Source: a bacterium TMED88
Lineage (GTDB): Bacteria; Myxococcota_A; UBA9160; UBA4427
Assembly: GCA_002171515.1 (NCBI GenBank)
Contig: NHEP01000127.1
Span: 1 to 36,274 of the forward strand
Direction: 5' to 3'
Length of the DNA: 36,274 nucleotides
Positions 26,931-35,177 of the stretch are shown in pieces. The notes beneath the pieces are model-generated. The model saw only the letters and a program-made list of their open reading frames with translations, was not told the origin of the DNA and searched no databases. A program made the position numbers and the translations under genes. How positions within the stretch are numbered: the stretch's first letter is position 1; every line of letters starts with the position of its first letter.

Positions 26931-28610
26931 ATGACTCTTTCTCAATCACTCCCCCCCTCGCTCCGAGTTGCCGCCGCCGTGACGGGCTTACTGCTCACAC
27001 AAGCAGCCTATGGGAGCGATCCAACAGCGGGCCACCTCCAGAGCGATCCTGCGCTGCCACCGTCGGCCCAAACGGCCACAGACGACTCGGAGATGGATCC
27101 GGCGACCGACGCCGATGACTGGAACGAAATCCTCAATGGATTTCCAGAGAAGAAGCAACAGGCGCCAACTCCTGTCCTGGCGAAGGAAGACTCCGACTGG
27201 TTGGATCAGCATCTTCAACTCACCGGGTCCACGAGCCTCGGCGTCTCCTATAACGTGATCCCACATTTTGCCACCGTTGGCCCCGACTCCGACCCTGCTG
27301 CGGGAATCCCTGGCACCTACTTCGGCAACCTCCAACGACTTCGGGCTCGGGGCGACCTCCAAGCGGACTTGATCCTGCCGTTCAATCTGCGGGCTCGCCT
27401 GCAAGCGTTCGGCTTTTACGATTTTGCCTTCCTGATCCATGGCCGAGACCGCTACACCGAAGAGGTCCTGCAAGACTATGAACTGCAGGGCGAGATTCTC
27501 GATTTCTGGATCGCGGGCTCGTGGGGTCCGCACCTGGATTTCAAGTTCGGACGCCAAGTCGTCAACTGGGGCCGATCGGACACTCTCCGGGTCACCGATG
27601 TCATCAATGCTCTGAACAATCGAGAGCCCGGCCTCACGGACATCGAGAACCTTCGGCTTCCCAGCACAATGGCTCGAATCGATGCCTATTGGAAAAGATT
27701 GAGCGCCAGCTTGCTTGTGATTCCCGAGATCCGCTACGACTACGATCCGCCCCCAGGCAATGATTTTTACCCGGCCTTCGATGTCCGCGACATTCCTTAC
27801 CCGCCCGCGGATTCTCCCCTCACTCGAGATCAACTGGCCGCGCTGCTGGCCGCAAGCGCCGCCGCGGCTTTTTCGCAAAACCCGCCTTCCCTGCGAGCCC
27901 CTCAATGGGGCGCAGTACCGGAGCTGGGTCTCTCGATCAGCGGAATCTTTCGAGGTTGGGACTTGTCGTTCTATCTCGCGCGTCTGTATCAAAACAGAAC
28001 AACGCTGATCATCAACCTGCCCTCACTCACCGAAGGAGGACTCTTCACCGATGATGATCTTGTGACCCTCATCGGAGCGGGCGGTAACTACACATGGGGG
28101 GGCTGGCTCTTCAAGGCCGAAGCAGCTTGGATCGACGAGCTGGACTACGTCTATTTAACCCCCCGCGAAGCGTGGACGCCGAGTGCGCCCATCCCCGCCT
28201 ACGAGCTTAGGCGCAGCCGGTTCTCTCGCCTCGACTGGATGCTCGGCGTCGAGTACTACGGTTTTAGCCATGTCATGATTGCCCTTGAATTGGCTCATCG
28301 TCATGTGTTTGGCTACGAGTCCGAACTGCAATATCTGCCCAACTACGTCTACGAGAACAATGTCGAGCTGGCTCTCAGAGTCACCTCGGAGCATTTTAAC
28401 GGAAGACTCCGCCCCACTCTCCTCACCCTACTTCTCGCAAACGAGCGGGGCTTCGCCGGAGGAACTCTGCGACTGTCCGCGGACTACGAATTCGCTGAGG
28501 GACTGATCGGAACCCTCGGCTATCTGCACTTCTTTGGGTCGGAGCAGCTTCCCTTTAACACCTGGGATCAGAACAACCGACTCTTTGGCAAACTCAAATA
28601 CAGCTTCTGA
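26931..28610 (+). CDS. DUF1302-type outer membrane beta-barrel protein
   Basis: The 559-residue protein starts with a signal peptide (about residues 1-28, ending AAYG). A Pro/Ala/Asp-rich linker follows to about residue 90. Many alternating aromatic beta strands come next, for example RLQAFGFYDFAFLIHGRD, KFGRQVVNWG and SLYLARLY-like stretches. The last residue is Phe in KLKYSF, the usual barrel-assembly signal. The motif FKFGRQVVNWGRSDTLRVTD is characteristic of DUF1302 proteins. It lies 15 bases after the LolA-like gene, so they form an operon. A role as outer-membrane channel or acceptor for cargo moved by the LolA-like protein is inferred. Confidence 0.88.
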   Translation: MTLSQSLPPSLRVAAAVTGLLLTQAAYGSDPTAGHLQSDPALPPSAQTATDDSEMDPATDADDWNEILNGFPEKKQQAPTPVLAKEDSDWLDQHLQLTGSTSLGVSYNVIPHFATVGPDSDPAAGIPGTYFGNLQRLRARGDLQADLILPFNLRARLQAFGFYDFAFLIHGRDRYTEEVLQDYELQGEILDFWIAGSWGPHLDFKFGRQVVNWGRSDTLRVTDVINALNNREPGLTDIENLRLPSTMARIDAYWKRLSASLLVIPEIRYDYDPPPGNDFYPAFDVRDIPYPPADSPLTRDQLAALLAASAAAAFSQNPPSLRAPQWGAVPELGLSISGIFRGWDLSFYLARLYQNRTTLIINLPSLTEGGLFTDDDLVTLIGAGGNYTWGGWLFKAEAAWIDELDYVYLTPREAWTPSAPIPAYELRRSRFSRLDWMLGVEYYGFSHVMIALELAHRHVFGYESELQYLPNYVYENNVELALRVTSEHFNGRLRPTLLTLLLANERGFAGGTLRLSADYEFAEGLIGTLGYLHFFGSEQLPFNTWDQNNRLFGKLKYSF

Positions 28611-28624
28611 ATCGTCAGGCAGGG

Positions 28625-29398
28625 CTAACGCACCCCAATTAAAGGATGGGTCTGCGGAATGAGTCGTACGTCACAAAGCCGCTCTCGCGCCGACCTCAGC
28701 CAATTCAACACCACCGGAGCCTCTAACCCGGCCCGCACACCGCCCGCGGGCGTGACCGGCTGCAGAATCAGCGGCGTCTCCGGATCCACCTCGTCAATCA
28801 TCTCGCAAACTTGCTCAAGATCGGAAACCGAAGTCCGGTCCGAAATCACCCATTTCACATAAACCGAATCCGCCACGTCCTTGGCTGACCGAAGGAAATC
28901 GCGGTGGGCTTGGGCGAAATGGGGATATCGGTCCGGCACCGCGCTCCGTACATCGGCCGGCGACTTCCAATCCATCGAAATAACATCCAATCGGCTACCG
29001 AGGCGCTTGAGTCCATCCACGGCCAGACCATGGGTTTCCAAGTGCGCGCGAAGTCCGTCACCTCGCACGGCTCGGGCCAACGCGCTCACCCAATCAACCT
29101 GCAGGAGCGGCTCGCCTCCCGTCAAGCTGACAAAATCTCCGGCCTGGGGAGACAAATCAGAAATCGCTGTCAGCACCCTTTCAAAGGAAACTGGGTTCTG
29201 CTCGACCTGGTCCGGCCCACCAGTCGGGTCCTGAAAGCGACACTGGTCAGCAGGCGTCCATGTATGGGGAGTATCGCACCATCGGCAACGAAGATCGCAA
29301 CCGCCAAAACGGACGAACACCGTCGGCGAGCCCACGAAGGGCCCCTCTCCCTGAGCCGACCAAAAGACTTCGACCACATTCCCGGCCGGAACCGACAT
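28625..29398 (-). CDS. queE: 7-carboxy-7-deazaguanine synthase
   Basis: QueE is a radical-SAM enzyme that makes the 7-deazaguanine ring for queuosine. From the ATG at 29398 the protein has 257 residues. FWSAQGEGPFVG precedes the cluster cysteines Cys34, Cys38 and Cys41 (CDLRCRWC). The SAM region SLTGGEPLLQ and HLETHGL follow. AAGGA lies five bases before the ATG. It is 11 bases downstream of the DHH-fusion gene and so shares its transcript. queC, queD and queF are not in the window. It converges with the barrel gene, leaving only 14 bases between stops. Confidence 0.94.
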   Translation of the reverse strand: MSVPAGNVVEVFWSAQGEGPFVGSPTVFVRFGGCDLRCRWCDTPHTWTPADQCRFQDPTGGPDQVEQNPVSFERVLTAISDLSPQAGDFVSLTGGEPLLQVDWVSALARAVRGDGLRAHLETHGLAVDGLKRLGSRLDVISMDWKSPADVRSAVPDRYPHFAQAHRDFLRSAKDVADSVYVKWVISDRTSVSDLEQVCEMIDEVDPETPLILQPVTPAGGVRAGLEAPVVLNWLRSARERLCDVRLIPQTHPLIGVR

Positions 29399-29408
29399 CT
29401 TCGTCCTT

Positions 29409-32252
29409 TTAACGCTCGAGGATAGAACGCCCCATGGCAATCTCACCGATCACTTCGTCTAGCCGAGCCGGATTGGCGTCGAGATTCCTCACCTGAAAAC
29501 GCGCCACGTGATCATCGTTTGGTAGGTCGGTCACCCAAGCGAGCTTGTTGCCCAAGTGTTCGATCAGCGCACAGACGTCAAGCATCCTTTTACTGGCCGG
29601 CTCTTCTCCTGCCAAGATAAACCGCTCCGTTCCTTCGAGGCGCACGAGCGATAGCTGGGTCTCTAATCGCTCACGAGTGATGCGACCTACCAAATAAGGA
29701 TCAAGGTGAGCGGGTGCGGTCATGACGGCCATCCCGAATCCCACAAAATGAACGATGCGGAAGTCCTGCGCGTTCACGAAGGCGACTTCCTCGGGAATCG
29801 AGGGGGCTTCGATATCCGCAGCCTCGCGCGTCAACTCACTTGGGCGACCGGTCAAGACCGCAGCGACCTCGCTCCGCACATCGCCCCGCTTGTCCGCCGC
29901 CTTCTCAAGACGCCACCACCACAGACGGCCCCACCGCTCATAATCATGCTGACTGAAGCGGGCCGTCGCGAGATCCACGAGCTTGTCGGAAAAACGACTT
30001 CTCCGCGTGCACGTTCGAAGAACAGCGGGCAACGAGGTTCCCGCACCAGGGGTATGGTGGACCGCCGACTCGCCGAGCGTTTGCTTCAGCGCATAATCAT
30101 CTTCAGGGGGCCACTCATGATGGTCGTACCAGCTAATCCGATCGCGGTAAAGACCCGCTGCTTGGAGCACATCGATCGCCGGCGAGGGGACGAAACCCAC
30201 CACGTGAATGGGAACATCATCGCCCAAGTCTGTCGCCACCTCTCGAAAAAACGACATCAGCTCGTCTTGAGGAAAGATCCACAACCCTTCAAGTAATCGG
30301 ATATCTCGTGCAAGCAAAACGGCTGCAAGCAGAGAATCCCGATCAGCACAGGCAACGATAACCGCCCGCCGCCGAGGCCTCGCCGCCTCTGTTACGGACT
30401 CGACTTCAACAGCGCTCCCCATCGACAGGGTGGCCGAAAGAACCTCCTCTTCATCGTCGTCTTCGTCGACCTCCGGGGCCTCATTTGCTCGGCGGCGATT
30501 GGAGCCCGTGTCCGCCTCGAGCTCAGCCGGAAGATCGGAGAGGGTGTCTTCGATTTCGTCGTCGTGAAGGTCTTCATCTGCGTCTTCTCGTGACGTGGAG
30601 AGTTCCGGGGAAGCCTCCGCACTTTGCTCCAATTGCCCTTCAGCCTGCTTGGCATCGTCGCTCCCCTTCCGTCCCCGCCGACGATTTCGCCCCCGGCGAC
30701 GACGTCCATCCGGCCCATCACTCGAGCGACTCGATTCCTCCTGCCCGTCATCGAGATCAAACAGGGAGAGCTCCTCAAAGCCCTCCGGCGCATCCTCGGC
30801 CTTCGGCTCGCTGTCCTCGGCTGAAGCAGGGCCCTCACCCTCTTTCGGATTGCCCCGCTGACGACCGCCGCGGCGACGGCGACGAGACCGGCCCCGTGAA
30901 GCGTTCTCTGCAGAATCGCTCTCGGCCTCTGCCCCTCGCTTGGATTCGGTCGCCTCCTCGCCCCCCTCTCCGGCTCCGTGACGCTCCCGTCCCTCAGCCG
31001 AATCAGAAGCAATGCGCGAACGGCCGCGACCGCGACCTCGCCGATTCATGCGATCTCGGATCGACTGCATTGCCTCCTCAGCCGCCACAGCCGTCACGGT
31101 CAAACCGCGGGCACCATCGATTTCGACCGTGAACAAATCATGCGCCAAGGCCAAGCCGGACAAAGCCCGAATCGCCCCTGCGGTAAATTGATCGGCCGCG
31201 AGAACAATTCGAGGCGAATCGAAGCGAACCGGCGCCAGAGCATGCCCAAGGATCGTGGGCAGACTGGGCTTCAAGGTTTGAAAGCAATCCAAAAAGGCGC
31301 CCACTTCGACAAGGCCTAGCTTTTTTCGTGCGGCCGCAACAACCGGTCGCCCCTGCTCATCCACCCCGACCAGGTCCACGGCATCGTGATCACCGCCCCC
31401 GACGGGCCAAACCACCCCGTCGCGCAAGTGACATGCACTCTCCAGAATCGCGACAAGCCGAGTTCGAAGCCCATCCTCTCCATCTCGAACTTTACGATCG
31501 TTGACGCGACGCCGTATCTGCCCCTCCAACGCATCCAATGCAGCGGACAAGGTCTCCCTCTCGATCGTCGCCGTGCTGCGCTGCGGGTGATGCGTAATCA
31601 AAGTGGGCACACCTTGATCTACTCGGATCTCTGCAATCCGTCGCGCCATCACGACCAACTCGACGCTCTGCGGCGTCCCCCGGACGGCTCCGCCGTGCTT
31701 GACGGCAAGCCCCGACAGCGCCGTCACGCTTCGACGAAACAGGTCTCGATCGGACGCGGTTACGCCTTGATCGATCACTTGCTGAAGCGGAACCACCGCC
31801 GCATCAAGGGGCGCCTCGGCCTCCACACCATGCGAACGATCCGACAGACTGGGCAACTCGATTGGGCGAAGCGAGTAAGGCAGCTCGGCCCGAATCAGCG
31901 CGAGGCGCCTGCGCGCTGCCACGCTCCACTGGGGCGCGACAACAAAAATTTGCCCCGAAAAGGATTCTTCTTCCGCCAAACGCGCGCCGGTGGCCAAAGC
32001 CGCAAGCAGGGCGTCGCCCGCAAGCTTGGGAGACACCACTGCAACGGTCCCAGCCGCCTCTGAATCGGCCTCAGCCGCGCGCCCCACCACTGCCAACGAA
32101 GAGGGGACATCGTCATGTTCGAGGGCCTCAAAAGCCACTTCGCCCAAAACTTGGGACTGGCTCAGCCGGCCCAGCCAAAGCGACGCATCTAAGGGATTCG
32201 GCCCGTTAGTTTTGGACGCCCCACCGCGTCGTCTCCGAGAGAACCGCTTCAT
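29409..32252 (-). CDS. DHH-type phosphoesterase-like protein with a long Arg/Gly- and acid-rich middle region
   Basis: I do not recognise this 947-residue protein as a named family. Residues 1-400 form an alpha/beta region containing VDLVGVDEQGRPVVAAARKK at 292-311, which resembles a PD-(D/E)XK nuclease core with the catalytic Glu replaced. Residues 402-625 are low complexity: RGRGRGR, RGRSRRRRRGGRQRG and RRRRGRNRRRGRKG blocks alternate with acidic stretches, as in RNase E scaffolds. Residues 630-947 resemble a DHH phosphoesterase: ACADRD has Asp637 and Asp639, and DHH is at 710-712 in WYDHHEWPP. The usual His of motif I is absent and motif II lacks a clear Asp. RNA or nucleotide binding is plausible. 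GAGG lies nine bases before the ATG; the gene follows the 390-residue protein gene by four bases and precedes queE by eleven. Confidence 0.75.
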   Translation of the reverse strand: MKRFSRRRRGGASKTNGPNPLDASLWLGRLSQSQVLGEVAFEALEHDDVPSSLAVVGRAAEADSEAAGTVAVVSPKLAGDALLAALATGARLAEEESFSGQIFVVAPQWSVAARRRLALIRAELPYSLRPIELPSLSDRSHGVEAEAPLDAAVVPLQQVIDQGVTASDRDLFRRSVTALSGLAVKHGGAVRGTPQSVELVVMARRIAEIRVDQGVPTLITHHPQRSTATIERETLSAALDALEGQIRRRVNDRKVRDGEDGLRTRLVAILESACHLRDGVVWPVGGGDHDAVDLVGVDEQGRPVVAAARKKLGLVEVGAFLDCFQTLKPSLPTILGHALAPVRFDSPRIVLAADQFTAGAIRALSGLALAHDLFTVEIDGARGLTVTAVAAEEAMQSIRDRMNRRGRGRGRSRIASDSAEGRERHGAGEGGEEATESKRGAEAESDSAENASRGRSRRRRRGGRQRGNPKEGEGPASAEDSEPKAEDAPEGFEELSLFDLDDGQEESSRSSDGPDGRRRRGRNRRRGRKGSDDAKQAEGQLEQSAEASPELSTSREDADEDLHDDEIEDTLSDLPAELEADTGSNRRRANEAPEVDEDDDEEEVLSATLSMGSAVEVESVTEAARPRRRAVIVACADRDSLLAAVLLARDIRLLEGLWIFPQDELMSFFREVATDLGDDVPIHVVGFVPSPAIDVLQAAGLYRDRISWYDHHEWPPEDDYALKQTLGESAVHHTPGAGTSLPAVLRTCTRRSRFSDKLVDLATARFSQHDYERWGRLWWWRLEKAADKRGDVRSEVAAVLTGRPSELTREAADIEAPSIPEEVAFVNAQDFRIVHFVGFGMAVMTAPAHLDPYLVGRITRERLETQLSLVRLEGTERFILAGEEPASKRMLDVCALIEHLGNKLAWVTDLPNDDHVARFQVRNLDANPARLDEVIGEIAMGRSILER

Positions 32253-32256
32253 CGTA

Positions 32257-33429
32257 TTAATCCTCACCCCCGCCTTCAGGCGACTCAGCACCCAGGCGTT
32301 TTTCCAAGTCTTGCGTGAGCGCCTCGGCGACGACGCCGACCAGCGCTTGCACAGCAGGGTTTTCCTGCCCTTCAGTTCGCCTCAACGCATTCGCGCCGGC
32401 GAGACAACTCCGGGCTTTTTCTTCCTGCCCTCCCCGCCAGTACACATACGCGCTTTCATCAAGTCTCTCCGCGTAGGCGTCGGCGGCCTCGCCAGCGTAG
32501 AGCGGCATCAGGCGATTCTCGAACTCGATTTTCCACTCAGCCGCACCCAGGGCCGGCTTCTCGCTGACCTCTGCCTGCACAGCAACGAGTACCTCCTCAA
32601 GCTTTGAAGGCGCCGGGGGCCAGGGTCCGATCTCACGATCCTGAATCGCTTGAACAATTACGTTCTCGACATCCGCCGGGCGCTGGCCGCCGTCTAGTTG
32701 AGCCCGAACCAATTCCCCCGGAGTCCGGCCAGTCGGATTGCTGATCATGAGGCTGCGGCGCCACTCTGCAAAAGACTTGGGAAGAGGCCGATCCGAGGGG
32801 TGACACTCCACGGTCCGGGTCACCAGCGCTCGCACTGCATCGGGCCCTGCCTCAACCGCCGTATAGTCGCCCCGGCGCGTGGTCACGTCCCGGACAAAAT
32901 CGCGAACTTGGCGGCGACCGGCCCGGTAGACCTGAAAGTCGGCAAGGCCCCGAACCGGGTCGAGCAGCGCTTCGAATACTTGGGCGCCGCCACCCGGAGA
33001 TGATTCGACAAGATAAACGAGACGGCTTCCCCTTGGATCAAGAGGCGAGACGTAGCCCGCCGAAATCGCTTGCTCCAAATCGGGCAGACGAGCCACCTTG
33101 CCTTCGCTTTGGGCACCCGGCCCGATCTCAAGGCCGCGGGAACGCGCAGCGTGATGAACCTTTCTCACGACCTTCCGCCCTGCTTTCGGCAAGCTCGACT
33201 CATCGAGTGCGGCGATCACCTCGAGGCCCAGCGGTGCCTCAAGCCAAGCCATCGCCAACTCGCCGGCTTCGGCGGGCGCATGGTTCATCATCCAGTCCAG
33301 AACGCGTTCCGCAGCCGGACCATCGAGATTCACCAACAGCTGCTGGGGGTCTCCATTCGCCGGCCGAATCTGGTCGGCATCCGCAGGAAGCGCTTCCGCT
33401 GCATTTTCGAGCCGCTCAGGCAGACTCAT
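32257..33429 (-). CDS. Uncharacterised 390-residue protein upstream of the DHH-fusion gene
   Basis: I do not recognise this protein. It is soluble, with no signal or membrane segment. The N-terminal third is helical and may be HEAT-like (AALDESSLPKAGRKVVRKVHHAARSRG near residues 65-95). The middle holds a beta-rich stretch (SRLVYLVESSPGGGAQVFEALLDPVRG), and the C-terminal third has helical hairpins resembling a TPR or HEAT solenoid. No catalytic motif is evident. The ATG at 33429 has a purine-rich GGAAGAGAG just upstream. It is spaced four bases from the DHH-fusion gene, so the two proteins probably act together. An intrinsic terminator lies 28 bases before the start. Confidence 0.75.
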   Translation of the reverse strand: MSLPERLENAAEALPADADQIRPANGDPQQLLVNLDGPAAERVLDWMMNHAPAEAGELAMAWLEAPLGLEVIAALDESSLPKAGRKVVRKVHHAARSRGLEIGPGAQSEGKVARLPDLEQAISAGYVSPLDPRGSRLVYLVESSPGGGAQVFEALLDPVRGLADFQVYRAGRRQVRDFVRDVTTRRGDYTAVEAGPDAVRALVTRTVECHPSDRPLPKSFAEWRRSLMISNPTGRTPGELVRAQLDGGQRPADVENVIVQAIQDREIGPWPPAPSKLEEVLVAVQAEVSEKPALGAAEWKIEFENRLMPLYAGEAADAYAERLDESAYVYWRGGQEEKARSCLAGANALRRTEGQENPAVQALVGVVAEALTQDLEKRLGAESPEGGGED

Positions 33430-33457
33430 TTCTCTCTTCCATTTCAATGAATCGGAC

Positions 33458-33494
33458 AAAAAAAATCAGGCCGCTCCAGCGGACCGCTGAAGCG
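33458..33494 (-). terminator. Intrinsic terminator between dgt and the 390-residue protein gene
   Basis: On the minus strand CGCTTCAGCG (33494-33485) pairs with CGCTGGAGCG (33481-33472) around a three-base loop, with one T-G wobble. A GCCTGA spacer and eight T residues follow. It lies 66 bases past the dgt stop. The T-run ends 28 bases before the next start codon, leaving no room for a promoter after it. Confidence 0.8.
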
Positions 33495-33559
33495 CTGCGG
33501 ATGTTACCCGAAGGGCCTCTCGATGCCCGCCGTGCCTCGAAAAAGCTCAACCCCACTTT

Positions 33560-34744
33560 TTAAATCGACAGAATGGGGTCCTGATTCGAGCCGAAGAGTT
33601 TCTGGTGCTCTGCGACGGCAAAACGGTCGGTCATCCCGGCGACGTAATCCGCGATCACCCTCTTCTCTGCCTCGTCCTCGAAGCGTTTTCGAATTCGATC
33701 GGGCAGAACCTCGGGATTCTTCGAAAAACCCAAAAACACTCGCTCGACGACCTCTTCCGCCTGGCGAGTCCTCTGGGTGACACTTGGGTGATTGTAAAAT
33801 CGGTCAAACAGGAACGCCTTTAACTCCCGCCGCCCCCTGTCTAGACCCGGCGAGAGACCCACCAGCTTGCTCGGATGCGAGCGAACAGAGTCCGCGGATC
33901 GGACTTGGGCTTCCTCCAAATTTTTGATCGTTTGGCCCAACAGATCCGTCACCAAACGATCAATCAGGGACGCGACCACGCGACCCCGTCTCAGCGGGTC
34001 CGCGATCCCCGGAAATCGATCGTGCACCGCCCGCGTCACCTCCGAGACGAGCGGCAAATCCATCAGCATTTGAAAATCAATCAGCCCGGCACGAAGCGCA
34101 TCGTCCAAGTCGTGATTCACATACGCGATTTCATCGGAGGCATCCGCCACTTGCGCTTCGAGCGATCGGCTGGCTTCAAGCGAAGGCAATCTCACGGGGT
34201 GCTCCCAGTGGCAGCCGTGCTTCAAAATTCCTTCTCGTGTCTCCTCGCTGAGATTCAGGCCCGGCGCAGACGGGTCACGGATCTCAAGAAGATCCACCAC
34301 ACGCAGGCTCTGCCGGTTGTGGTCAAAGCCTCCGTCGTTCGACAGCAAGCTGGCCAGAACGCGCTCGCCGGCGTGCCCAAAGGGCGTGTGTCCGAGATCA
34401 TGGGCCAATGCAATGGCCTCAGCGAGATCTTCATTGACCCGCAAAGCCCGTGCAATGGTTCGGGCAATTTGAGCACCCTCTAGCGTGTGGGTCAGGCGAT
34501 TGCGGAAGTGATCACCTTCGTGCCGCACAAAGACCTGGGTCTTGTACTGAAGGCGTCGAAAGGCCGTGGAATGCACGACGCGATCTCGATCTCTCTGAAA
34601 GGCCGTGCGGACTGGATGATCGGCCTCCGGAACCAAACGTCCACGGGACAGCCCACTCTGACACGCCCAGGGTCCGAGGATTTCGTGTTCGTTTCGGACG
34701 CGCTCCTCGCGTCCCAAAACACCCCAATCCGAGGAGCCCGTCAT
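33560..34744 (-). CDS. dgt: Deoxyguanosinetriphosphate triphosphohydrolase-like protein
   Basis: This HD-domain enzyme hydrolyses dNTPs, classically dGTP, to the nucleoside and triphosphate. The 394 residues show RDRDRVVHSTAFRRLQYKTQVF, His86 in RNRLTHTLEG, the His115-Asp116 pair in LAHDLGHTPFGHAGE and a later metal ligand in YVNHDLDDAL. The length and the C-terminal ADYVAGMTDRFA match the shorter deoxyguanosinetriphosphatase-like group rather than the 505-residue E. coli Dgt. The ATG overlaps the stop of the small membrane protein as ATGA. An intrinsic terminator follows. Confidence 0.93.
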   Translation of the reverse strand: MTGSSDWGVLGREERVRNEHEILGPWACQSGLSRGRLVPEADHPVRTAFQRDRDRVVHSTAFRRLQYKTQVFVRHEGDHFRNRLTHTLEGAQIARTIARALRVNEDLAEAIALAHDLGHTPFGHAGERVLASLLSNDGGFDHNRQSLRVVDLLEIRDPSAPGLNLSEETREGILKHGCHWEHPVRLPSLEASRSLEAQVADASDEIAYVNHDLDDALRAGLIDFQMLMDLPLVSEVTRAVHDRFPGIADPLRRGRVVASLIDRLVTDLLGQTIKNLEEAQVRSADSVRSHPSKLVGLSPGLDRGRRELKAFLFDRFYNHPSVTQRTRQAEEVVERVFLGFSKNPEVLPDRIRKRFEDEAEKRVIADYVAGMTDRFAVAEHQKLFGSNQDPILSI

Positions 34745-34986
34745 TCGGATTCCCCCGCGTCGCGCAAGATGTCCCGCAGCGCCTGCCTCGAATCTTGACC
34801 GATTTCACTGGAAGACTCGATATCTGGACCGAGCCGATCCATTGTGAGGACCCCCCACAACGCCCCGAGGCCGAGAACAAACGCAAAAAGCGTCCAGGCC
34901 CAGAGTTGCCGATTGGGCCCCTGGGTCTTCTGACTCCTCCCGGAACGGGCCCCCGACTTCTTCCTTGAACCACGCGCCGGGCTCAC
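34741..34986 (-). CDS. Small single-helix membrane protein
   Basis: From a GTG at 34986 with GGAGGGG five bases upstream this is an 81-residue protein. It has a basic N-terminus (SRKKSGARSGRSQK), one hydrophobic helix at about 27-47 (WAWTLFAFVLGLGALWGVLT) and a short acidic tail. The expected topology is N-terminus inside. An ATG at 35055 would add 23 residues but has a poor ribosome binding site. The family is not recognised. It overlaps dgt by four bases, so they are co-transcribed. The good ribosome binding site and the coupling argue that it is real. Confidence 0.65.
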   Translation of the reverse strand: MSPARGSRKKSGARSGRSQKTQGPNRQLWAWTLFAFVLGLGALWGVLTMDRLGPDIESSSEIGQDSRQALRDILRDAGESE

Positions 34987-35094
34987 ACTCCCCTCCCGGG
35001 AGTGACGCTGAGGCCACTCCCTGTCGCCCTCGCGGCCACTCGGGTCGCCTTGCATCGAAAAAAGCTTGCAACTCGGGGCTGATAGACAAAAGCG

Positions 35095-35123
35095 AACGTA
35101 CGAACTGAGCCTTGTGCTGTCAA
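35095..35123 (-). promoter_or_regulatory. Candidate sigma-70 promoter for the small membrane protein and dgt
   Basis: On the minus strand a perfect TTGACA (35123-35118) is followed after 17 bases by TACGTT (35100-35095), which matches three of six -10 positions. A start near 35088 would give a leader of about 100 bases before the GTG at 34986. It lies in the 191-base gap shared with the divergent aminotransferase gene. Confidence 0.45.
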
Positions 35124-35177
35124 CGGGGCTCGGATTTCCGGCGGCGGCAGACCGACTCTCGCTGCTAGATTCGTCCC

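Noticed and set aside
26988-27992. 334-codon open frame on the minus strand inside the barrel gene
   Set aside because: It lies wholly opposite a gene with a signal peptide and C-terminal Phe barrel signature; its translation shows no domain.
30400-31049. Arg/Gly- and Asp/Glu-rich stretch as a tandem DNA repeat or a frameshift artefact
   Set aside because: The blocks are not regular repeats at the DNA level, the frame stays open throughout, and recognisable domains lie on both sides in the same frame.
33430-33559. Possible preQ1 riboswitch upstream of the operon containing queE
   Set aside because: I looked for the short H-type pseudoknot pattern with its A-rich tail and did not find it; the only strong structure is an intrinsic terminator, and queE is the third gene.
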